A stretch of DNA of 9,602 nt from Rubrobacteraceae bacterium (GCA_013698525.1 JACCSM010000123.1:1-9602), one strand, 5' to 3'. Shown: positions 1-5,337, counted from the first letter of the stretch. Notes: generated by a model not told the origin, from the letters alone. Numbers and translations are program-made.

Positions 1-586
1 GGCACGTCGGGCTACCGTCTTCCGAGCTGATCACCACGGTACCGCTCTGGCCGGGTCTCAGGGTCCTGACCGTGCCGTTGGAGTTGAACTCGAGGGTGCG
101 CGTGGCCCCGTTCTGTGCGGCGTCGGACCCACAGTAGCTCGGTGGAACTACAGCATTCGGGTCCCCGTGCGAGCAATCAGGATCGAAGGTGACGTCTTTG
201 ATCTTCGTCCATTCGGGCAACTCGCGGCGCACTTGCGGGGTCTCCTCAGCCAGCGCGGGAGTTGGGTCGCCGGCACCGTAAGAGACGCTCAATTTGACCA
301 TACAGTAGTCCGCGGAGGAGCAATGGCTGAGGGGTGTGCCATCGTGCATGAACACGACCCGCCAGTCCGTCAGTTGCTCGGTGGCCCTTGTGTGGGCGAG
401 CCGCAGGTCGGCGGCGAACTGGTCGGCGGCAGCCTCGACCCGCCAGCGCTCCAGAAGGGCGAGCAAGACGATGATCCCGATGGCGAGAATGATGCTCATG
501 ATGGATACGGCCGTCAGGATCTCGGGCAGGGTGTAGCCACGCTCGTCCTTACAAACGCGGGCAATGTTCGACCGTATCTCGCGCAT
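1..586 (-). CDS. Type IV pseudopilin, GspH/FimT type (partial, runs off left edge)
   Basis: The minus strand stays open from an ATG at 586-584 to the window edge, giving 195 residues without a stop. The N-terminus is a short charged leader, then ERG|YTLPEIL, then a hydrophobic helix of about 20 residues (residues 22-43). This is the class III prepilin signature: cleavage by prepilin peptidase after Gly17 and Glu at mature position +5. After the helix comes an amphipathic stretch (RWRVEAAADQFAADLRLA) and a globular part with several Cys, which fits the GspH/FimT minor-pseudopilin pattern of type IV pilus and type II secretion systems. The protein would sit in the inner membrane and prime or cap the pilus. 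Mature position +4 is Pro rather than the usual Ile. No clear Shine-Dalgarno precedes the ATG. A second in-frame ATG at 649-647 would give a longer leader but lies inside an inverted repeat. The C-terminus is outside the window. Confidence 0.8.
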   Translation of the reverse strand, partial: MREIRSNIARVCKDERGYTLPEILTAVSIMSIILAIGIIVLLALLERWRVEAAADQFAADLRLAHTRATEQLTDWRVVFMHDGTPLSHCSSADYCMVKLSVSYGAGDPTPALAEETPQVRRELPEWTKIKDVTFDPDCSHGDPNAVVPPSYCGSDAAQNGATRTLEFNSNGTVRTLRPGQSGTVVISSEDGSPTC

Positions 587-621
587 GACGTATTTGTCGG
601 CGCTGCTACGAGCGTGCTTTA

Positions 622-656
622 GCGGGATATGGAAGGGCAAACCTTCCATATCCCGC
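622..656. repeat. Perfect 15-bp inverted repeat with 5-nt loop
   Basis: The arms are 622-636 (GCGGGATATGGAAGG) and 642-656 (its exact reverse complement), with loop GCAAA at 637-641. It lies between the end of the glyoxalase gene and the start of the pseudopilin gene, both on the minus strand, about 36 bp upstream of the chosen pseudopilin ATG. No T-tract follows on either strand, so it is not a classical intrinsic terminator. It could be an mRNA hairpin in the pseudopilin leader, a factor-assisted terminator, or an operator. Confidence 0.85.
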
Positions 657-662
657 GCTGGT

Positions 663-694
663 CAGCAACTCAGCATTTCAGCGAGTCAGCTCTT
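663..694 (+). repeat. 8-bp tandem repeat array, CAGCNNNT x4
   Basis: Four consecutive 8-mers (CAGCAACT, CAGCATTT, CAGCGAGT, CAGCTCTT) sit directly right of the inverted repeat. They belong to the same CAGCNNNT family found at five other places in the left half of the window. No hairpin insert is present in this copy. Confidence 0.8.
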
Positions 695-754
695 GTGTGC
701 TGATTGCTGGCGACTCGTCGTGCGTACGGCGCTGTCGGGAGTCCGAAGAGCTTG

Positions 755-1135
755 TTACTGGCGTTCTATGAACTCTATCCGGTAGCCGTCGGGATCTTTG
801 ACGAAGAAGATCCTGGTCCCGCTGCCCATGGCGTGCGGCTTACTCTCGAAGTCCACGCCGCCGGTTTCTTCGAGCCTGCCCGCCAGGGCGTCGAGGTCTT
901 CGACGGCGAAGGCGACGTGACTGTAGCCGGTCCCGAGTTCGTAAGGCTCATCCTGGTCGTGATTGAGGGTGAGTTCCAGTCTGGGCTCGGGGTCGCCGGG
1001 TACGGCGAAGAAGGCGTTGGTCGCATCGTCGCCGATCGGCGTCTTGCGGGCCAGCTCCAGGCCCAGCTTGTTCGTGTAGAAATCTATGCTCCGGTCGAGA
1101 TCCAAGACCCTGTAGCACGTGTGTACGTAACGCAT
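755..1135 (-). CDS. gloA: Lactoylglutathione lyase (glyoxalase I), VOC superfamily
   Basis: This is a 126-residue single-copy VOC-fold protein that matches bacterial GloA in length (about 130 aa) and in all four expected metal ligands: His5 (start of the first beta strand), Glu54 (RLELTLNH), His73 (GYSHVAFAV) and Glu121 (GYRIEFIE). The segments LDRSIDFYTNKLGLEL and VKDPDGYRIEF are typical of the family. In the family it isomerises the hemithioacetal of methylglyoxal and a thiol to the S-lactoyl thioester in the cytoplasm. Actinobacteria usually lack glutathione, so the thiol partner here is uncertain. The start is well supported: AAAGGAG on the minus strand (1148-1142) lies 6 nt before the ATG. 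The upstream gap is filled by the CAGCNNNT repeat module shared with the divergent UbiB-like gene. Confidence 0.9.
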   Translation of the reverse strand: MRYVHTCYRVLDLDRSIDFYTNKLGLELARKTPIGDDATNAFFAVPGDPEPRLELTLNHDQDEPYELGTGYSHVAFAVEDLDALAGRLEETGGVDFESKPHAMGSGTRIFFVKDPDGYRIEFIERQ

Positions 1136-1148
1136 GGATCGCTCCTTT

Positions 1149-1246
1149 CAGTCGCTTGGCATTTCAGCTTATCAGCAAGTCAGCATTTCAGCACTTCAGC
1201 ACGCCGCCTGACGGCGGCTTGTCAGCACTTCAGCTAGTCAGCTTTC
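1149..1246 (+). repeat. 8-bp tandem repeat array (+ orientation) with GC hairpin insert
   Basis: From 1165 the sequence reads as an uninterrupted row of CAGCNNNT 8-mers (CAGCTTAT, CAGCAAGT, CAGCATTT, CAGCACTT). A 26-nt unit at 1197-1222 then carries the perfect stem GCCGCC-TGA-CGGCGG between CAGCAC and CTTGT. The row resumes with CAGCACTT, CAGCTAGT and CAGCTTTC. Two degenerate units (CAGTCGCT, TGGCATTT) precede it at 1149-1164. The array begins just upstream of the glyoxalase Shine-Dalgarno, so it lies in the 5' region of that gene. Confidence 0.85.
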
Positions 1247-1266
1247 GCATGCCCAAGCCCCGGCAG

Positions 1267-1375
1267 ACATGCTGAAAGGCGGCGAAGCCGCCGTGCTGAC
1301 AAGCGAAGCCCGAAGGGCGTAGCGTGCTGACAAGCGGAGGCGTCAGCCGTAGCGTGCTGACTAGCTGATAAGCTT
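1267..1375 (-). repeat. 8-bp tandem repeat array (- orientation) with three hairpin inserts
   Basis: This is the reverse-complement form of the same repeat (ANNNGCTG on the plus strand): 1267-1274, 1360-1367 and a near match at 1368-1375. Three longer units lie between them: 1275-1298 (stem GGCGGC/GCCGCC), 1299-1329 (GCCC with a TTCG loop when read on the minus strand) and 1330-1359 (weak stem). Each ends in the conserved GTGCTGAC / GACAAGC edges. It faces the + array at 1149-1246 across a 21-bp spacer and abuts the UbiB-like start codon. Confidence 0.85.
1369..1374 (+). promoter_or_regulatory. Candidate -10 element for a leaderless UbiB-like mRNA
   Basis: TAAGCT fits TANNNT and ends 6 nt before the ATG at 1381. 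The start has no Shine-Dalgarno, since the repeat array runs up to it. This is the arrangement seen for leaderless actinobacterial genes. No good -35 is visible. Confidence 0.3.
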
Positions 1376-1380
1376 ACTTT

Positions 1381-2967
1381 ATGGAGAGAGTCTCGCGGGA
1401 CTTGCCTGAGAGTCCGGCCCGCAGGGTGGGCAGGATCGCCCGTGTCGGGGCGCGATACGGCTTCGGCTTCGTATTCAGGAGCCGCTTGCTGCCTGGTCGG
1501 CGCAGGGAAGAGCCCGGGCGGGTTGGCACGAGGCTGCGCTTCTCCCTCGAAGAGTTGGGCCCGACGTTCGCTGAGCTGGGACGCTTCCTCTCTATCCGCC
1601 GCGATCTGATCCCATCCGACGTGGCCGCCGAGTTGGGACGCACCAGGGTCGCGGCGAAGCCGGTCAGGTTCGCGGAAGTGCGTGCTTACGTAGAGAGGGA
1701 GCTTGGCAACACGTTGGAGCGACTGTTCGTCGAGTTCGATGAGGTCCCGGTCCGGGTTGGTCCGTTTACCCAGTCGCACAGGGCCGGGTTGCCAGGAGGG
1801 CGTCCTGCGCTCGTGGTCGTCGACCGCACGGGTGTACGCAGGGACCTCCTGGCGATGCGGCCGGTCGCCGACCTGACGCGACGGAGGCTCGGAGACCGGT
1901 TGCCCCTGGATCCCTCCTCGATGGTGGCCGAGTTCACCACGCACGTCACCCAACGCCGCGACATGTTCTATTCGGCCCAGATCTCCCGTCGCCTGAGAGA
2001 GCTGGAGGATTTCCGGCTCATCGTTCCTGACGTCTACAGGGACTACTCGACGGGCCGCTGCGTGACGTTGGAGGCGCCCGCGGACTCTGCGCTCCTGGAA
2101 GAAGAGCACTACCTGGAGGTCTCCGAAACACTAGTGCGGCTCGCGCTGACAGAAGGCGTGCTCCTCGCCGACCCGGCAAAGGCACGTTTCGTCCTCGACT
2201 CCCCCGCAGGAGGACTCTGGCTCGCCGACCCGACGGAGGCGTTCGGCCTCGATCCGGAGAGGCTGAGGGGGGTGGCCGAGATCCTGGCCGCGGTGCGACG
2301 CGGGGACGTGGACGGTGTGGTGCGCGCGCTGCCGCTGGCAGGGAGCTTCGTTCCTCACGACGACTCGGACCTCCGGCGTGAGTTGCGCGAGGTCCTTGGT
2401 GTGCTGGGTGGTCCTCTGTGGCGCGAACACTCCCTGGAGGAGGTCAGGGACAGGGGGCTCGAGGCCATCCGTAGTGGAGGAGCGCGGCTGCACGTCGAAG
2501 TCGCCCAGATGGCCGATTTCCTGGTCGAGGCAGAGAGGCTCGGGGGAGAAGGACAAACCCGTATAGTCACGGCGGCGGAGGCAGCTGAAGTCCTCATCTC
2601 CCGCTACAGGAACCCTGCCTACGTCGCGGCCCGTCTGGCGCGCAGGGTCGCCCAGCCCGACGCCCTCGCAGATTACCCGCGCCAGGTCCACGCGCTCCTT
2701 GATGAGCTCAAGGACGGCGAGGTCGAGGTTCGTTTCAGGCACGCAGGGCTGGACGAACTGATATCCAAGGTAGACATCCTCGCCAACCGCCTGGTCTTCG
2801 CCCTCCTCATAGCCGCCCTCATCATAGGGTCCTCGATGATGGCAATCTTCCTCAAGGGCGGAAGCAGGCTCCTTGGCGTGAGCGTGTTCGGCCTTCTCGG
2901 CTTCGTCTTCGCCGCGATCCTGGGGCTCCTGCTGCTCATCGGTATCATCAGATCCGGACGCCTGTAG
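1381..2967 (+). CDS. UbiB/ABC1 (AarF)-family membrane protein, probable pseudokinase
   Basis: The 528-residue protein has the length and layout of actinobacterial UbiB/AarF proteins: the N-terminal ELGPTF...LGRFLS..RDLIP block (58-78), the ABC1 kinase-like core, and two C-terminal membrane helices (about 471-491 and 498-523) ending RSGRL. The kinase motifs are eroded. KxGQ of the usual GPTFIKLGQ reads E65-L-G-R68. The A-rich loop ASIGQVH reads G127-P-F-T-Q-S-H133. The lysine of AVKVQ is Val146. HADPHPGN reads LADPAKAR (262-269), losing the metal-binding Asn. DFG reads D283-P-T. The family's proven members support ubiquinone or lipid metabolism through ATP binding; this copy is unlikely to be an active kinase and may be a scaffold or lipid-binding protein. 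ATG 1381 is the only start after an in-frame stop at 1369-1371; no Shine-Dalgarno is seen. Family placement is firm, function unknown. Confidence 0.85.
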   Translation: MERVSRDLPESPARRVGRIARVGARYGFGFVFRSRLLPGRRREEPGRVGTRLRFSLEELGPTFAELGRFLSIRRDLIPSDVAAELGRTRVAAKPVRFAEVRAYVERELGNTLERLFVEFDEVPVRVGPFTQSHRAGLPGGRPALVVVDRTGVRRDLLAMRPVADLTRRRLGDRLPLDPSSMVAEFTTHVTQRRDMFYSAQISRRLRELEDFRLIVPDVYRDYSTGRCVTLEAPADSALLEEEHYLEVSETLVRLALTEGVLLADPAKARFVLDSPAGGLWLADPTEAFGLDPERLRGVAEILAAVRRGDVDGVVRALPLAGSFVPHDDSDLRRELREVLGVLGGPLWREHSLEEVRDRGLEAIRSGGARLHVEVAQMADFLVEAERLGGEGQTRIVTAAEAAEVLISRYRNPAYVAARLARRVAQPDALADYPRQVHALLDELKDGEVEVRFRHAGLDELISKVDILANRLVFALLIAALIIGSSMMAIFLKGGSRLLGVSVFGLLGFVFAAILGLLLLIGIIRSGRL

Positions 2968-2969
2968 AG

Positions 2970-3030
2970 TAGCATTTCAGCAAGTCAGCACGCATCGGCC
3001 TGCGGCCTCTGCTTGTCAGCGTTCAGCTTC
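2970..3030 (+). repeat. 8-bp tandem repeat array (+ orientation) with hairpin insert
   Basis: It starts 3 bp after the UbiB-like stop codon: TAGCATTT, CAGCAAGT, then a 31-nt unit (2986-3016) beginning CAGCACGC and ending GCTTGT with the stem GGCC-TGC-GGCC inside, then CAGCGTT and CAGCTTCC. The insert has the same CAGCAC...CTTGT edges as the inserts near 1200 and 3145. It could act as a transcript-end structure for the UbiB-like gene, though no T-run is present. Confidence 0.8.
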
Positions 3031-3106
3031 CGTTCGAATGGCCTTGTCTACGCCCACACAGCAAAACACCACAGCAAGAGGTAATTCTTTCGGACGGGGC
3101 ATGTTC

Positions 3107-3170
3107 TGCTGACCAGCTGAAATGCTGACTAGCTGACAAGCCGCCCTTAGGCGGCGTGCTGACTTGCTGA
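3107..3170 (-). repeat. 8-bp tandem repeat array (- orientation) with hairpin insert
   Basis: Read on the minus strand, this is TTCAGCAAGT, a CAGCACGCCGCC...GGGCGGCTTGT hairpin unit, then CAGCTAGT, CAGCATTT and CAGCTGGT. It ends 1 bp from the stop codon of the Excalibur gene, mirroring the + array that follows the UbiB-like stop. The two arrays converge over a 76-bp unique spacer (3031-3106). Confidence 0.8.
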
Positions 3171-3171
3171 A

Positions 3172-3681
3172 TTACTGGTGGCAGAGGCCTTTGTGTTTTA
3201 CCGGAAACTCTACCGGACACCTGCCATTCGCCATCACCGGGACTGGTCCGTTTGTGGGACCGCCTGAGGCGAACAGATTGCGGCTCTTTTGCGGTGGCTT
3301 TGGTTTGGGTGATGCGGATGCGTTACTGCTTGGTGACGCGCTGGCCGAAGACTTGCTCGGCGATGGGCTGCTGGGCGCAGGGGTGGTGGGCGATACACTG
3401 CTGGCCGCTACGCTGCCGCTCGTGCCGTATGCGTAGTCATCACAGGCTCGTCCATTGCCGTCAGAATCCAGGTTGCTAGGGTCGCTGGGATCGCGGTCGA
3501 GCTCGGCTTGCGCCGATTCTTGAGAACCGAAGCTGGCGCAGTCGTACAGGTCGGCTTGCGCCACGGCCGGTTTGCCCGGGTAGACTATCTGCTCGTACGT
3601 GACACGCAAGACGAAACCGGCCACGAGCACCAGCCCCATCATTACCAGCTTCGACGTTACATGTCCCATCCTGTAGCGCAT
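3172..3681 (-). CDS. Excalibur-domain extracytoplasmic protein
   Basis: The 169-residue protein has an N-terminal hydrophobic anchor (about residues 12-25), then an Excalibur calcium-binding domain at about 44-83: DLYDC (Cys48), a helix of Gln/Glu/Ala, then LDSDGNGRAC (Asp72, Asp74, Asn76, Cys80). The Asp/Asn ladder is the EF-hand-like loop, and Cys48 and Cys80 are the usual disulphide pair. A low-complexity Ser/Pro/Ala linker (84-135) follows, then a short tail with two more Cys (155 and 167; RCPVEFPVKHKGLCH). It is probably a cell-envelope protein facing outward. The stop codon lies 1 bp from a repeat array. ATG 3681 is used; it has only a weak TAGGG upstream, and a second ATG 12 bp downstream remains possible. 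The partner or enzymatic activity is unknown, because Excalibur domains usually accompany another function and none is visible here. Confidence 0.8.
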   Translation of the reverse strand: MRYRMGHVTSKLVMMGLVLVAGFVLRVTYEQIVYPGKPAVAQADLYDCASFGSQESAQAELDRDPSDPSNLDSDGNGRACDDYAYGTSGSVAASSVSPTTPAPSSPSPSKSSASASPSSNASASPKPKPPQKSRNLFASGGPTNGPVPVMANGRCPVEFPVKHKGLCHQ

Positions 3682-3844
3682 TTTACCCTACCGCGCATGT
3701 GGCCGATACCCTCAAGTCAAGGCGCATGATGGTGTGCTCTCCGTGGCGTCATGCCCAGAAAAGAATCCACTATCGTCTCCAAAGCGATTGACAGAGGTAT
3801 CGACCTACCGCGAAGCGCGCATCCGACTACGAGCGAAAACAAAA

Positions 3845-3872
3845 AGCTGGCCAGCTGAAGTGCTGAAGTGCT
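3845..3872 (-). repeat. Short 8-bp repeat array (- orientation)
   Basis: On the minus strand it reads AGCACTT CAGCACTT CAGCTGGC CAGCT, the same CAGCNNNT family, with no hairpin insert. It lies about 70 bp upstream of the flavin reductase start, immediately before a possible -10 element. Confidence 0.65.
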
Positions 3873-3878
3873 TAAATG

Positions 3879-3884
3879 TAGAAT
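3879..3884 (+). promoter_or_regulatory. Candidate -10 element of the flavin reductase promoter
   Basis: TAGAAT matches TATAAT at five of six positions, 59 bp before the chosen ATG. The -35 position, 17 bp upstream, falls in the repeat array and reads TGAAGT, a poor match. The call rests on one hexamer. Confidence 0.25.
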
Positions 3885-3943
3885 GCCATCTGACCGGGAG
3901 AAGGTCGGGGAGAACGAAGGTTTCTACAGAGAGGCAGGAGAGC

Positions 3944-4423
3944 ATGGAAGAGCAGACGCGAAGTGAGATCCTCAAAACCATCCCCTACGGCTTCTACATC
4001 ACCGGCGTCGTTGGCTCGGACGGCGAGGCCAATGGGTTCACCACCTGCTGGGTCTCGCAGGTCTCGTTCGAGCCGCAGCAGGTCGTCGTCGCCGTCCGCA
4101 AGGACCAGCATACGCACGACCTGATCGAACAGGGCGGCGTCTTCTCCCTGAACTTCCTCGACACCGATCAGGAAGACCTGGCCCGTAAGTTCACCCATCC
4201 TCTCCAACCCGAGGACGGCACCCTCGCCGGCTCGCCATACTCGACGGGAGAGACGGAAGCTCCCCTCTTCGACGAGGCGTTCGCCAACCTGGAGTGCCGG
4301 GTGGTCGGCAAGCTGGAGGCCGGGGACCATACGGTCTACCTCGGGGAGGTCGCCGCCGCGAATCTCGGGCGTCCCGCCGATATCCTCACCGACCTGGATA
4401 CTCCCATGGAGTACGGAGGATAG
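3944..4423 (+). CDS. Flavin reductase-like domain protein (FMN-binding split barrel)
   Basis: The 159-residue protein is the size of a single flavin reductase-like domain. Family traits, in order: a TGVVGSDGEANGFTTCWVSQVSFEP segment (20-44, the flavin phosphate-binding region), the V-V-V-A-V-R strand with following HTHDLI, a GVFSLNFL strand (about 75), and GDHTVYLGEV near the C-terminus (127-136), where the family GDH motif lies. These proteins bind FMN or FAD and commonly reduce it with NAD(P)H for a partner monooxygenase; no partner is encoded nearby. The same frame is open back to 3734, but the upstream part is Arg/Lys/Ser-rich and overlaps the repeat, so I start at the ATG preceded by GGCAGGAG (3933-3940). 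A small hairpin follows the stop (4423-4439) without a T-run. Confidence 0.85.
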   Translation: MEEQTRSEILKTIPYGFYITGVVGSDGEANGFTTCWVSQVSFEPQQVVVAVRKDQHTHDLIEQGGVFSLNFLDTDQEDLARKFTHPLQPEDGTLAGSPYSTGETEAPLFDEAFANLECRVVGKLEAGDHTVYLGEVAAANLGRPADILTDLDTPMEYGG

Positions 4424-4675
4424 TGGCGGCGCTCCGCACTTAGGTAACAGGTTTCAGGAATTCTAAAGGCGCGGTAGCCACGTCCTTGTTCGACAGGTGC
4501 CTCCGGGTTAGATCCACCACGGAGGAGACGAGGTTCTGATTCCAACGTGGTAACACCCGGCTCCTGGCGTCGACCGAGACGCTGGCTAAAGATCTCTGTT
4601 CGTATTGCCGAATAAGTAGGTAGAGCGGGCACGGGCCCCGTGGCGACAGAGGCGTGCAGAAAGAGCAGGAGAAAG
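4424..4675. other. 252-bp non-coding stretch upstream of the pilin gene
   Basis: No convincing gene is seen on either strand; the open minus frames overlap the pilin and have no family signature. Local inverted repeats: CCTCCG/CGGAGG (4500-4505/4520-4525, 14-nt loop), GCGTC/GACGC near 4568-4583, and the palindrome CACGGGCCCCGTG around 4630. These suggest a structured leader before the pilin. No known riboswitch consensus could be matched by eye. Confidence 0.4.
4667..4671 (+). promoter_or_regulatory. Shine-Dalgarno that decides the pilin start
   Basis: AGGAG sits 4 nt before GTG 4676 in the context GCAGGAGAAAGGTG. It is the only good ribosome-binding site among the in-frame GTG codons at 4640, 4676 and 4706 or so. 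Confidence 0.6.
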
Positions 4676-5068
4676 GTGTCTTCCTGGTTCTCATGGCGGG
4701 TAGAGGTGTTTTGCAAGACAGATGAGGGAGGCTTCACGCTAATAGAGTTGATGGCAGTCGTCGTTATCATTGGGATACTCGCTGCCATCGCGATACCCAA
4801 TTACATCGGCCAGCAGGACAAGGCGAAGGATGCTGCCGCCATGGCGCAACTGCGTACCGCGGCCACGTCGCAGCAACTCTATTACGTCGATCAGAACGCG
4901 TACGCCGGGACGGCGACAGAACTCGAAGCCTACGGTTTCAGGCAGGGAGAGCAAGAGGTTACGGTAGGGGCTGCTGACGCCAGCACCTACTGTATGGAGG
5001 CCCCTGGTGGCGGAGGCACGTTCAAGATCACCCAGGACACGGGCAGGCCCGAATCGGGCACGTGCTAG
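4676..5068 (+). CDS. Type IV pilin (major-pilin-like), class III signal peptide
   Basis: The protein has 130 residues, with leader MSSWFSWRVEVFCKTDEGG cleaved before FTLIELMAVVVIIGILAAIA, a textbook type IVa prepilin sequence: Gly at -1, Phe at +1, Glu at +5 and an approximately 20-residue hydrophobic helix ending IPNYIGQQDKAKDAAA. The mature chain would be about 111 residues. The amphipathic helix is followed by TAATSQQLYYVDQNAYAGTATELEAYGF, common in short PilA/PilE-like pilins of Gram-positive and thermophilic bacteria. Cys residues near the C-terminus (in STYC and the final Cys) could form the D-loop disulphide. The start is GTG 4676, chosen on AGGAG; a GTG at 4640 would give a 31-residue leader with no ribosome-binding site. 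It stands alone, with no assembly ATPase or peptidase nearby. Its C-terminal part is Gly-rich (GGGGTF). Confidence 0.88.
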   Translation: MSSWFSWRVEVFCKTDEGGFTLIELMAVVVIIGILAAIAIPNYIGQQDKAKDAAAMAQLRTAATSQQLYYVDQNAYAGTATELEAYGFRQGEQEVTVGAADASTYCMEAPGGGGTFKITQDTGRPESGTC

Positions 5069-5201
5069 GAGCGCTACCAAGGTTGGCGCAACGCGCATCT
5101 TGCCGCACCAGGCGCGGTCCCGCCCACCGTCGCCTGACGGAACGTCAGTGGAGAGATGGCACTCGCTCGAGACTTTCGCTAACATACGAGGAGGGTCGAC
5201 G
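5069..5201. other. Pilin downstream region with a small hairpin
   Basis: After the pilin stop, the perfect hairpin CTGACG-GAA-CGTCAG lies at 5134-5148. No T-tract follows, so it is at best a weak or factor-dependent terminator. Nothing else is recognised before the ribosome-binding site of the small ORF. Confidence 0.35.
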
Positions 5202-5273
5202 GTGAACTTGGAGGGGGAGCCGTCGGCCCTCCGCTATGGGTACGCAGCTTGCCTGAAGTGGTTGCGGACTTAG
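5202..5273 (+). CDS. Possible small ORF, 23 residues
   Basis: GTG 5202 is preceded by a perfect AGGAGG (5189-5194) with 7-nt spacing, the strongest Shine-Dalgarno in the window. It opens a 23-codon frame ending at TAG 5271-5273. The product starts MNLEGEPSALRYGYAACLKW and ends with an Arg-Thr; it has no recognisable domain and no membrane segment. An inverted repeat GGAGGG/CCCTCC (5210-5215/5227-5232) lies inside the first codons. It could be a small protein, a leader peptide, or chance. It is not obviously followed by a gene on the plus strand, which argues against an attenuator. Confidence 0.3.
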   Translation: MNLEGEPSALRYGYAACLKWLRT

Positions 5274-5337
5274 GAGAAGAGATCGGAGAAGTGATCGGCG
5301 GGAGCCGCAGGTAGGAGCCCCATAACGGTGTTACGGA

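Noticed and set aside
167..622. Open plus-strand frame of 151 codons
   Set aside because: It is the complement of the pseudopilin, which has a clear prepilin motif on the minus strand; the plus frame has no domain-like features.
1234..2109. Minus-strand 291-codon frame opposite the UbiB-like gene
   Set aside because: It is antisense shadow in GC-rich DNA; the plus strand carries the family motifs and transmembrane ending.
3788..3793. TTGACA as a -35 box
   Set aside because: No -10-like hexamer lies 16-18 bp downstream on the plus strand (CGAAGC at the expected place).
663..3872. CRISPR array
   Set aside because: Units are 8 bp with no conserved 25-40 bp repeats or unique spacers, and no cas genes are present.
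3734..3943. N-terminal extension of the flavin reductase
   Set aside because: It has a low-complexity basic sequence, crosses a repeat array and lacks a ribosome-binding site; the domain begins just after the ATG at 3944.
4470..4600. Cyclic-di-GMP-I riboswitch or T-box upstream of the pilin
   Set aside because: GGTAGCCACG and GTGGTAACACC only loosely recall parts of these consensus sequences; the flanking conserved segments and helices are missing, and no tRNA synthetase or amino-acid gene follows.
4440..4694. Minus-strand 84-codon frame ahead of the pilin
   Set aside because: It has no ribosome-binding site, overlaps the pilin start and shows no recognisable domain, although its C-terminal end looks superficially protein-like.
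5134..5148. Intrinsic terminator after the pilin
   Set aside because: It has a perfect 6-bp stem but no following T-run, and is 65 bp from the stop; recorded only as a hairpin.
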